A stretch of 36,677 nt of DNA from Shewanella sp. KT0246 (GTDB taxonomy: Bacteria > Pseudomonadota > Gammaproteobacteria > Enterobacterales > Shewanellaceae): positions 1 to 36,677 of the forward strand of contig NZ_BPEV01000042.1 in NCBI RefSeq assembly GCF_019654955.1, in the 5' to 3' direction. Under the pieces are notes generated by a model. That model did no database searches, was not told the DNA's origin, and saw only the letters and a program-made list of their open reading frames with translations. The first letter of the stretch is position 1. Every line of letters starts with the position of its first letter. Position numbers and translations under genes: made by a program. Of this stretch, positions 17,094 to 24,044 are shown piece by piece.

Positions 17094-17289
17094 ATGCTTG
17101 CTAATGACCTACGGTCACCAAGAATTAAAGTCGTGGTGCTTCGCCCACACCAGACGAAAGGGAAACAACAGCATTTCCCTTCTCGACATCCCTTGCCGCT
17201 CCGACGAAGTGTTGATCTTCATGCTAAATAAGCGAATTTGCTACCGCCTCAGATTCGCCATCCATGGCTCAACTGAGGCTATGTCGGCG
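17094..17289 (+). repeat. Structured repeat, copy 3 (truncated tail)
   Basis: Starts with ATGCTTGCTAATGACC and has TGACC-tac-GGTCA, a GTGG...CCAC hairpin, and AAGGGAAA...TTTCCCTT with the AACAACAGCA loop. The core 17127-17202 matches the inverted copy at 18453-18528 at 75 of 76 positions. The tail lacks about 16 bases after GAAGTG and breaks off within CAGATTCGC. It is followed by the second 28-bp repeat (17262-17289). Short ORFs across it are by-products. Confidence 0.88.
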
Positions 17290-17353
17290 TCCTGCCTCCA
17301 TCACGTAAATTAGCTTAACGCATTCGGACACTTCCAACGGAGAACATTGAATC

Positions 17354-17367
17354 AGCAGGTTCAATTA
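17354..17367 (+). repeat. 14-bp direct repeat, left copy
   Basis: AGCAGGTTCAATTA. It recurs as AGCAGGGTCAATTA at 18285-18298 (13 of 14 identical), the two copies bracketing the HEPN-like gene. The stop codon of that gene lies inside this left copy. Confidence 0.6.
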
Positions 17368-18050
17368 GAGTTCTTTGAATATTGTTTTGACACAATATTT
17401 TTACATGTTTCGAATAACTCTTTAGCTTCAGGTGGTATTTCTGTATTAGGGCTAAATTTATTGTTCAAAGTCCTTAAAGGATTATGCATTTGACCTATAA
17501 CATAATCCATTTCCATACTTAACAAATATAGTGCTTTCAGTGCGTTATGAAAACCGGCATAAAAATCCTTATTTCGTTTTTCCATTTTTTGGATCATGGA
17601 CTCAGGGTTAGACAAATTCATTTCATAAGATTTATTATGTATAAGACTATTTCTTGATGAGATTAATATTTTTAGTGCAGAAAATGCTGGGCCCGATTTA
17701 TCAATTGATTTTCCGCATATCAAACGAGGTATAACAACCCACTTTGAAACAACATCTAAACTACCTAAGTGTTGTTCAAAGTATTTATCACCGAGTTGTC
17801 CGCCTGCATAGTTATTAATCGAAGCTTCAACACACATAGCAGAAAATACGACAGATTTAATAGCCGCTTGGCTTGCTAAATTTTCCCATTTTGACTTACT
17901 TTCATCGTTCAATTTTTTGGTATCTATATGCTGTATTCGGATAAACTCACAATACTCAGATTGTGCTATTTCAAAATATACAGAACCCAAGGTATTTGCT
18001 CTTGCGAAGGTATCTCTTGGGTGTTCAACCATGAAAATTTCATTATTCAT
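17361..18050 (-). CDS. HEPN-like protein of unknown function
   Basis: I do not recognise a named family. From the ATG at 18050 it is 229 residues, predicted largely helical and AT-rich compared with the liu genes. SSRNSLIHNKS contains R-x4-H (Arg133, His138), the hallmark of HEPN ribonucleases and HEPN-like toxins, placed at the end of a helical segment as in that superfamily. Upstream helices carry SVVFSAMCVEASIN, which also suits the first HEPN helices. The track-longest start is a TTG directly before the ATG, and I prefer the ATG with TGGAAT upstream. It is a lone gene between inverted repeat elements, with no antitoxin-like partner such as MNT visible. Toxin, RNase or domesticated HEPN are all possible. 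Confidence 0.6.
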   Translation of the reverse strand: MNNEIFMVEHPRDTFARANTLGSVYFEIAQSEYCEFIRIQHIDTKKLNDESKSKWENLASQAAIKSVVFSAMCVEASINNYAGGQLGDKYFEQHLGSLDVVSKWVVIPRLICGKSIDKSGPAFSALKILISSRNSLIHNKSYEMNLSNPESMIQKMEKRNKDFYAGFHNALKALYLLSMEMDYVIGQMHNPLRTLNNKFSPNTEIPPEAKELFETCKNIVSKQYSKNSN

Positions 18051-18225
18051 CAAGGAATTCCATATACTCTAAAAGTCAGTTAAATGGTTTGGGAATGTAA
18101 GTTTGAGGTATCTTTTTTAGTTGGTATTTTTATCACGCTGTAAAAACTCATTTTAAAGTTTAAAGTTTAAAGAAAAAGAGAATGGTAGAGATTATTTTAT
18201 AGAGCACTATATTCAGGAAAAAACT

Positions 18226-18254
18226 TACTTCTGTAAATACCATTTACAGAAGTA
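18226..18254. terminator. Perfect hairpin with T-runs on both strands, no obvious gene to serve
   Basis: TACTTCTGTAAAT (18226-18238), loop ACC, ATTTACAGAAGTA (18242-18254). TTTTTAT follows on the plus strand and AGTTTTTT on the minus strand. It stands about 175 bp upstream of the HEPN-like gene and would block transcription entering it from the liu side. Confidence 0.7.
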
Positions 18255-18284
18255 TTTTTATAAAGCTGAAATTACAAATCCAGT

Positions 18285-18298
18285 AGCAGGGTCAATTA
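18285..18298 (+). repeat. 14-bp direct repeat, right copy
   Basis: AGCAGGGTCAATTA, partner of 17354-17367. Confidence 0.6.
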
Positions 18299-18328
18299 AC
18301 TCCATTCGAAGTTGCTGTGGTCGTTGAA

Positions 18329-18432
18329 GAAAATATCGTAAGTCCAGACATGGATGTCTGGCTAGCTTTCGAGGGGAAGGGACGCCCCATCGGAAGCGTT
18401 AGATATTTTCGAATAAGGCCGCAGCTTATTCG
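18329..18432. repeat. Multi-branched inverted-repeat structure
   Basis: An outer stem GAAAATATC (18329-18337) with GATATTTTC (18402-18410) encloses two hairpins: CCAGACAT-gg-ATGTCTGG (18344-18361) and GGGG/CCCC (18373-18376 with 18385-18388). A further hairpin CGAATAAG/CTTATTCG follows at 18410-18432. It joins directly to the inverted core repeat. Noncoding. Confidence 0.75.
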
Positions 18433-18452
18433 TTTTTCAGAATAACTTCTTT

Positions 18453-18528
18453 GGAGCGGCAAGGGATGTCGAGAAGGGAAATGCTGTTGTTTCCCTTTCG
18501 TCTGGTGTGGGCGAAGCGCCACGACTTT
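18453..18528 (-). repeat. Structured repeat core, inverted copy
   Basis: Reverse complement of 17127-17202 with one difference. It includes the AAGGGAAA...TTTCCCTT and GTGG...CCAC hairpins. Beyond GCCGCTCC it diverges from the three direct copies and runs into the multi-branched structure, so the repeat is modular. Confidence 0.9.
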
Positions 18529-18581
18529 GATCTATTTCAAATAAACCCAAATTATCCCAATATTCCCACTAAGATAAAAAC

Positions 18582-18613
18582 AAAAAAGCGAACTTCAACG
18601 AGTCCGCTTTTGA
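18582..18613 (-). terminator. liu operon terminator
   Basis: On the minus strand, AAAAGCG-GACT pairs with AGTT-CGCTTTT around a six-base loop (18584-18611), with a T-run after it, 38 bp beyond the scoB stop. Confidence 0.85.
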
Positions 18614-18650
18614 TCTTAATAAGGCCAACTAATTAACTTTTGGCTAAAAG

Positions 18651-19307
18651 TTAAAACACCATTTCTGGTACATGCTCTGGCACGACTAACTTACCCGCAG
18701 TCTTTGATTGGATCTCTTCAACCGATACCCCAGGTGCACGCTCTAAGAGGTGAAATGCGCCGTCTTTGATTTCCATAAAGGCCAAATCTGTCATGACACG
18801 TTTGATGCAGCCGTAACCCGTTAATGGCAGCTCACATAAAGGCAGTAGCTTAGAGTTACCTTTTTTATCAGCGTGCATCATGGTGACGATGATGTTGTCA
18901 GCGCCAGCCACTAAATCCATGGCGCCGCCCATACCTTTAATTAGTTTGCCTGGGATCATCCATGATGCGATTGAGCCGTTTACATCAACTTCAAAAGCGC
19001 CTAATACGGTTAAATCCACATGGCCGCCACGGATCATGGCAAAGCTTTCTGCTGATGAGAAAAACGATGCACCATCAACAGCGGTGACTGTTTGCTTACC
19101 TGCATTAATTAAATCTGCATCAATGGTGTCTTCGGTTGGGAATTCACCCATGCCTAATAAACCATTTTCAGATTGCAGCATGACGCTCATGCCTTCGGGA
19201 ATATAGTTAGCCACTAAGGTTGGAATACCAATACCTAAGTTAACGTAAAAGCCGTCTTGCATTTCTTGTGCTACACGCTGAGCAAGTTGTTCTCTTGATA
19301 AAGCCAT
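18651..19307 (-). CDS. scoB: 3-oxoacid CoA-transferase, subunit B
   Basis: Beta subunit (218 residues) of the succinyl-CoA:acetoacetate type CoA-transferase. It holds the catalytic glutamate in SENG (Glu47), after the N-terminal GIGIPTLVANYIPEG. GGHVDLTVLGAFEVD and MGGAMDLVAGA are family-typical. With scoA it moves CoA from succinyl-CoA to acetoacetate, so the acetoacetate released by HMG-CoA lyase can be thiolysed. It is the last gene of the operon, 11 bp after scoA, with a terminator downstream. Confidence 0.93.
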   Translation of the reverse strand: MALSREQLAQRVAQEMQDGFYVNLGIGIPTLVANYIPEGMSVMLQSENGLLGMGEFPTEDTIDADLINAGKQTVTAVDGASFFSSAESFAMIRGGHVDLTVLGAFEVDVNGSIASWMIPGKLIKGMGGAMDLVAGADNIIVTMMHADKKGNSKLLPLCELPLTGYGCIKRVMTDLAFMEIKDGAFHLLERAPGVSVEEIQSKTAGKLVVPEHVPEMVF

Positions 19308-19318
19308 GTTCTTGCTCC

Positions 19319-20041
19319 TTATGCTTTAGCTGCTGAAGTGTCTGACGCTTTTACCGTGCGCTGTTCAATGCGTTTTTCAAAGCTTGCTTGAATTACGCGA
19401 TCAACATAAATACCTGGGGTATGAATGTGGTTAGGGTCTAATTCGCCCGGTTGAACGATTTCTTCTGCTTCAACCACGGTAATTTTGCCGGCTGTGGCCA
19501 TCATTGGGTTAAAGTTTGCTGCTGTTTTGCGGAAAATCAGATTACCCATAGTGTCGGCTTTCCATGCTCTTACTAAGGCAAAGTCTGCAGTTAGCGACTC
19601 TTCTAGAACGTAGTGACGACCTTTGATTTCACGGGTTTCTTTACCGTCAGCAATCGGGGTGCCGTAACCTGTTGCGGTGAAAAATGCAGGGATACCTGCG
19701 CCGCCAGCACGAATTTTTTCAGCCAATGTACCTTGAGGTGTCAAGATAACGTTAAGCTCACCCGATAACATTTGCTGCTCGAAGGTGGCGTTTTCACCTA
19801 CGTACGAAGCAATCATGGTGGCGATTTGGCGCTGTTTAAGCAGTAAACCTAAACCGAAATCGTCAACACCTGCGTTGTTTGAAATGGCAGTTAAACCAGA
19901 CACGCCCATTTTTACCATGTGGTTAATTAGCCCTTCTGGAATGCCACAAAGGCCAAAACCACCGACCATGATAGTCATGTCATTGGTTAATCCATTTAAG
20001 GCTTCTTCGTAGCTATGAACGACTTTATTGAGTCCTGCCAT
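19319..20041 (-). CDS. scoA: 3-oxoacid CoA-transferase, subunit A
   Basis: Alpha subunit (240 residues from the second ATG). GGFGLCGIPEGLI is the signature CoA-transferase alpha motif, and GTLAEKIRAGGAGIPAFFTATGYGT is also typical. Two ATGs are adjacent (20044 and 20041). AGGA is four bases before the first and seven before the second, and most relatives begin MAGLNKVV, so I choose the second. The gene is separated from mvaB by 150 bp that hold a minisatellite. Confidence 0.93.
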   Translation of the reverse strand: MAGLNKVVHSYEEALNGLTNDMTIMVGGFGLCGIPEGLINHMVKMGVSGLTAISNNAGVDDFGLGLLLKQRQIATMIASYVGENATFEQQMLSGELNVILTPQGTLAEKIRAGGAGIPAFFTATGYGTPIADGKETREIKGRHYVLEESLTADFALVRAWKADTMGNLIFRKTAANFNPMMATAGKITVVEAEEIVQPGELDPNHIHTPGIYVDRVIQASFEKRIEQRTVKASDTSAAKA

Positions 20042-20113
20042 CATCTTGTCCTTTTCAGTCTTGCTGTAATAAATGATTTATCAATACTGATGCGCTAACG
20101 CTTGCTTCTATAC

Positions 20114-20178
20114 CTAGTAACTAAAATGAGTAACTAAACCTAGCAACTAAAACTAGCAACTAAAACTAGAAACTATTA
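20114..20178 (-). repeat. 13-bp minisatellite, five copies
   Basis: Unit CTAGCAACTAAAA repeated head to tail: 20114-20126 (one change), 20127-20139 (four changes), 20140-20152 and 20153-20165 (exact), and 20166-20178 (three changes). It lies between mvaB and scoA inside the operon. Confidence 0.9.
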
Positions 20179-20191
20179 ATTTACTTAATCA

Positions 20192-21112
20192 TTATGCGCT
20201 AATTGCTTGTGCCACTTTTGAGCCGTTTGGACGACCTAATGCTAGGCTAATTTGGTTGCCTGCTTTGGCAAGCTTAGTTAAGTCTATGCCAGTTTCAATA
20301 CCCATGCCGTGAAGCATATACACCAGATCTTCAGTGGCTAAATTTCCTGATGCACCTTTGGCATAAGGGCAACCGCCAAGGCCTGCAACTGATGAGTCGA
20401 CCACGCTAATACCTGTACTTAAACACGCCTCAATATTGGCAAGTGCTTGACCGTAGGTGTCGTGAAAGTGCAAAGCGAGTTTTTCAACAGGCACTAATTT
20501 AGCCACCGCTTCAACCATCTTACGGGCTTTAATAGGCGTGCCAACACCAATGGTGTCACCAAGTGAAATCTCGTAACAGCCCATTTTGTAAAGTATTTCA
20601 GACACGCGGGCGACTTCATTAATATCAATATCGCCTTCGTATGGGCAACCTAGTACACATGAGACATAACCACGTACTGGAATGTTACGGGCTTTAGCCA
20701 GCGCCATGACTGGCTCGAACCGTACAATCGATTCTTCAATTGAGCAGTTAATATTACGCTGACTGAAGGTTTCAGATGCTGCGCCAAAGATGGCTACTTC
20801 ATCGGCGCCAGCGTCAAGCGCAAGTTCCAGTCCTTTTAGATTTGGGGTTAGCGCTGAATAAACGACACCAGCTTTTCGAATGCCACTTTGATTATTCAAT
20901 GCGTTAAACACATCTTTTGAGTCAGCCATTTGTGGCACCCATTTAGGTGACACAAAACTGCCAGCTTCGATACGCTTGACGCCCGCATCGGCAAGTTGCT
21001 CAATCAATTTAAGCTTATCTTGAGTCGTGACAGGCTTTTCGTTTTGCAGGCCATCACGAGCGCCAACTTCAAAAATGCTAACCTTTTTAGGAAGACTAGA
21101 TGCATTCATCAT
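20192..21112 (-). CDS. mvaB: Hydroxymethylglutaryl-CoA lyase
   Basis: Splits HMG-CoA into acetyl-CoA and acetoacetate, the final cleavage of leucine breakdown (also called liuE or hmgL). The 306-residue TIM barrel has the catalytic Arg19-Asp20 in GARDGLQNE, metal-binding histidines in HFHDTYG, and the lyase signature GLGGCPYAKGASGN with the active-site cysteine. The start overlaps the liuD stop by one base (TAATG), implying translational coupling. A second ATG follows directly. Confidence 0.95.
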   Translation of the reverse strand: MMNASSLPKKVSIFEVGARDGLQNEKPVTTQDKLKLIEQLADAGVKRIEAGSFVSPKWVPQMADSKDVFNALNNQSGIRKAGVVYSALTPNLKGLELALDAGADEVAIFGAASETFSQRNINCSIEESIVRFEPVMALAKARNIPVRGYVSCVLGCPYEGDIDINEVARVSEILYKMGCYEISLGDTIGVGTPIKARKMVEAVAKLVPVEKLALHFHDTYGQALANIEACLSTGISVVDSSVAGLGGCPYAKGASGNLATEDLVYMLHGMGIETGIDLTKLAKAGNQISLALGRPNGSKVAQAISA

Positions 21113-23172
21113 TAGGCTTCCTTATCTGCAGCTTCTACATTTAGAGCTTCAACATTCAAAAGCTGGGCACCATCGGTAACGAGCTCGCCGCTTTGGAAGT
21201 AAAACTCACTGACGACACCATCAAACGGCGCTTCAATGGTGTATTCCATTTTCATGGCTTCCATGACTAATAAACCTTGGCCTTCGGTAACATTGTCGCC
21301 AACCTCAACAAGATGGGTGACCACAGTGCCATTCATCGGCGCTTTGAGTTTATCGGCGCTATCTACCGTGTCTTCTGCTACTTGAGCCAGTACTGCTTTA
21401 AAGTGGTAACTGCCGCTAGGTAAGAAGAGGGTAAAGTCATCACCTTCATGGCTCACTGGGACTTTACTTTTATGCCCGTTAATTTCTGCCAGCAACACAT
21501 CATCTTGAATTGAACCTGCAAGCTTGAGTGCTTGACCGTTAAGACCTAGGTGCAATGCATTGCCCAAATCAGTAATCACTAAGTTTTGCAGGGCAGGTTG
21601 CTCAACGTTGGTAACCGAGCTGCTGTCACTAGCCACTGAGTCAGTTAATAGTGCAACATGATGAACGCTTGCACTATTGAGTCTGAAGCCGCTGACTTGT
21701 CCCCAAGGCGAATAAGGGTCGTCACTATTAGTGGCGTTGACTTTTGCTGCCTTTTGACGCGCAAGGACTTGATAAAGCCCCGCGAGGGCTAAAGCATTAT
21801 CTGAGTCATTGGTGACATCGCCAATTAAGCTGCTTGAGTAGCGCTCGATAAAGTCGGTACAAAAATCGGCTTCTGCAAAGGCTTGATGTTCAGCGATATT
21901 AGCTAAAAATTCGATATTGTGTTTCAGACCGCTGATTTGGTATGAGCTTAATGCATGGGTTAAACGCTGCAATGCACGAGGGCGAGATTCATCCCATACA
22001 ATCAATTTCGAAATCATTGGGTCGTAAAAGTTACTGATGACATCGTTTTCACGAATACCTGAATCAATACGGACATAGCGGTTTTGATCTGGCTCGCGTA
22101 GGAAGTTGAGTTTGCCCGCTGCTGGTAAAAACTCATTACGAGGGTCTTCAGCGTAAATGCGCACTTCAAATGAATGGCCATGAATACTGACTTCATCTTG
22201 TTTTAGTGGTAATTCGCTGCCACTGGCTACCATTAACTGCCATTTCACTAAATCTTGGCCTGTGACCATTTCAGTCACTGGATGCTCAACTTGCAAGCGA
22301 GTATTCATTTCCATGAAGTAAAAGCTGTCGTCGGTATCTAATAAGAACTCAACTGTACCCGCACCAACATAATCAATGGCTTTAGCTGCGGCAACGGCGG
22401 CTTCACCCATCTGCTTACGTAGTGCATCTGAAAGACCCGGCGCTGGCGCTTCTTCGACCACTTTTTGGTGACGACGTTGAATTGAACAATCACGGTCTGA
22501 TAAGTAAATGGTATTGCCAAAGGTGTCGGCAAATACTTGCACTTCGACGTGGCGAGGCTGGCGCAGGTAGCGCTCCATTAATAGTTTGTCATTGCCAAAT
22601 GATGATGCTGCTTCACGACGTGCTGAGTTAATGGCATCCAGCACTTCTGCTTGGCTTTCAACGATACGCATGCCTTTACCACCGCCGCCAAATGCCGCTT
22701 TAATCAACATTGGGTAGCCAACATTTTCAGCTTCAGTGAGTAAGGTTTCATCGCTTTGGTCATCACCATGGTAACCGGGCACTAACGGCACATTTGCTGA
22801 GCCCATAATGATTTTAGCCGCGCTTTTGCTTCCCATTGAGTCAATGGCATCACTGCCAGGTCCCACAAAGGCAATGCCGTTTTGCTCACAGTTGCGAGCA
22901 AAGTCTGCGTTTTCAGATAAAAACCCATAACCTGGATGTATAGCTTCAGCACCTGCCATTTTAGCGATATCGATAATTAAATCGCCTTTAAGGTATGACT
23001 CAGCAGGCGCACTGCCGCCGATATGAAACGACTCATCTGCCATGGCAACATGACGGGCATTAGCGTCGGCATCAGAATATAGCGCAACGGTGCGGACACC
23101 CATGGCGCGGGCGGTATTAATAATGCGACAAGCAATTTCACCGCGGTTAGCAATTAATAATTTGGTAAACAT
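21112..23172 (-). CDS. liuD: Methylcrotonyl-CoA carboxylase, biotin-carrying alpha subunit
   Basis: A 686-residue fusion: biotin carboxylase N-domain (IANRGEIACRI), ATP-grasp with glycine loop KAAFGGGGKGMRI, biotin carboxylase C-domain (about 335-445), a linker, and a C-terminal biotinyl domain with MEAMKMEYT, where Lys641 carries biotin. With LiuB it carboxylates 3-methylcrotonyl-CoA to 3-methylglutaconyl-CoA at the cost of ATP. It starts at an ATG that overlaps the liuC stop (TAATG). Length and order are those of the family. Confidence 0.95.
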   Translation of the reverse strand: MFTKLLIANRGEIACRIINTARAMGVRTVALYSDADANARHVAMADESFHIGGSAPAESYLKGDLIIDIAKMAGAEAIHPGYGFLSENADFARNCEQNGIAFVGPGSDAIDSMGSKSAAKIIMGSANVPLVPGYHGDDQSDETLLTEAENVGYPMLIKAAFGGGGKGMRIVESQAEVLDAINSARREAASSFGNDKLLMERYLRQPRHVEVQVFADTFGNTIYLSDRDCSIQRRHQKVVEEAPAPGLSDALRKQMGEAAVAAAKAIDYVGAGTVEFLLDTDDSFYFMEMNTRLQVEHPVTEMVTGQDLVKWQLMVASGSELPLKQDEVSIHGHSFEVRIYAEDPRNEFLPAAGKLNFLREPDQNRYVRIDSGIRENDVISNFYDPMISKLIVWDESRPRALQRLTHALSSYQISGLKHNIEFLANIAEHQAFAEADFCTDFIERYSSSLIGDVTNDSDNALALAGLYQVLARQKAAKVNATNSDDPYSPWGQVSGFRLNSASVHHVALLTDSVASDSSSVTNVEQPALQNLVITDLGNALHLGLNGQALKLAGSIQDDVLLAEINGHKSKVPVSHEGDDFTLFLPSGSYHFKAVLAQVAEDTVDSADKLKAPMNGTVVTHLVEVGDNVTEGQGLLVMEAMKMEYTIEAPFDGVVSEFYFQSGELVTDGAQLLNVEALNVEAADKEA

Positions 23173-24005
23173 TATTGAGCTCCTTGTGCATCAGGCTTAG
23201 TGCTTTGGGAAAGTGAAGCATTCCAAGCTGGTGAGCGTTTTTCAAAAAATGCATTGAGGCCTTCTTGGCCTTCATCTGACACACGAATGCGGGCAATTTG
23301 CTCACTGGTGTAGGCAAGGGTGTCGTCGTTAATAACGCCATCTTCAAGGTGAGATACTAAGGTTTTAACCCATGACATGCCTTGTGGGCTATTCGCGTTA
23401 AAAGCATCGATAAAGGGTTGTGCTGCAGCGTCTAAATCATCATTAATTTCGTGAATAACTTGATGAGTTAACGCAACGTCGGCACTAAAACGCTCAGCTG
23501 TGAGCATGTAACGTCTTGCTTGGCGGTTACCCATAGCGCGGACCACATAAGGACTAATCACAGCAGGAATAAGGCCGAGTTTGACTTCGCTTAAACAAAA
23601 GCTGGCACGCTCATTGGCAATGGCGATATCGCAGCAACAAATTAGTCCGAGTGCGCCGCCAAATGCTGCACCATTGACTAAGGCGATAGTTGGCTTAGGA
23701 AATTTATCTAACACGTGCATTAATTTAGCCAGCTCATGGGCGTCATTGAGGTTTTGCTCAAAGTCCATTTGGGCTTGCTTGCGCATCCAGTTAAGGTCGG
23801 CGCCTGCACTGAAGTTTTTACCGTTGGCGCGTAATATTAATTGCTGACAGTCATCGTTTACTGCAAAGGCTTCGATGGCGGTGATCATTTCATTAATCAT
23901 CACTTCATCAAAGGCATTATGTTTTTCAACGCGGTCTAGAATTAATTCACCAACACCTTGGTTAAGCTGGCATTGAATGTATTGATATGGGTTGGCTATT
24001 GCCAT
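23172..24005 (-). CDS. liuC: Methylglutaconyl-CoA hydratase (enoyl-CoA hydratase family)
   Basis: Hydrates 3-methylglutaconyl-CoA to HMG-CoA. The 277-residue crotonase-fold protein has the first oxyanion strand GKNFSAGADLNWM and the second NGAAFGGALGLICCCDIAIA, with the catalytic region SEVKLGLIPAVISPYV. The ATG has AGGAG upstream. It lies between the carboxylase subunit genes as in other liu operons, which is what sets this crotonase's substrate. Confidence 0.93.
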   Translation of the reverse strand: MAIANPYQYIQCQLNQGVGELILDRVEKHNAFDEVMINEMITAIEAFAVNDDCQQLILRANGKNFSAGADLNWMRKQAQMDFEQNLNDAHELAKLMHVLDKFPKPTIALVNGAAFGGALGLICCCDIAIANERASFCLSEVKLGLIPAVISPYVVRAMGNRQARRYMLTAERFSADVALTHQVIHEINDDLDAAAQPFIDAFNANSPQGMSWVKTLVSHLEDGVINDDTLAYTSEQIARIRVSDEGQEGLNAFFEKRSPAWNASLSQSTKPDAQGAQ

Positions 24006-24044
24006 GTTTGCATGCTCCTATTGATATTGAATGAATAACCGCAA

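Larger units (their letters stand above)
18051..18650. other. 600-bp gene-free segment between the HEPN-like gene and the liu operon
   Basis: It contains, left to right, a short AAAGTTT iteration near 18155-18170, the orphan hairpin, the right 14-bp repeat, the multi-branched structure, the inverted core repeat and the liu terminator. ORFs in it are translations of the repeat. Confidence 0.6.

Noticed and set aside
16572..17289. CRISPR array
   Set aside because: Units are 240-290 bp, with internal hairpins and no short regular repeats, spacers or cas genes.
16962..17313. Short plus-strand ORFs (89 and 71 residues) across repeat copy 3
   Set aside because: They translate the noncoding repeat, share stretches because the DNA is duplicated, have no ribosome binding site, and the DNA is better explained by its hairpins.
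17361..18050. Toxin-antitoxin pair
   Set aside because: No second ORF of the MNT or other antitoxin type is found next to the HEPN-like gene.
18292..18522. 76-residue minus-strand ORF with a peptide nearly the same as that from copy 3
   Set aside because: It is the inverted repeat core read in the same frame. No start signal is present.
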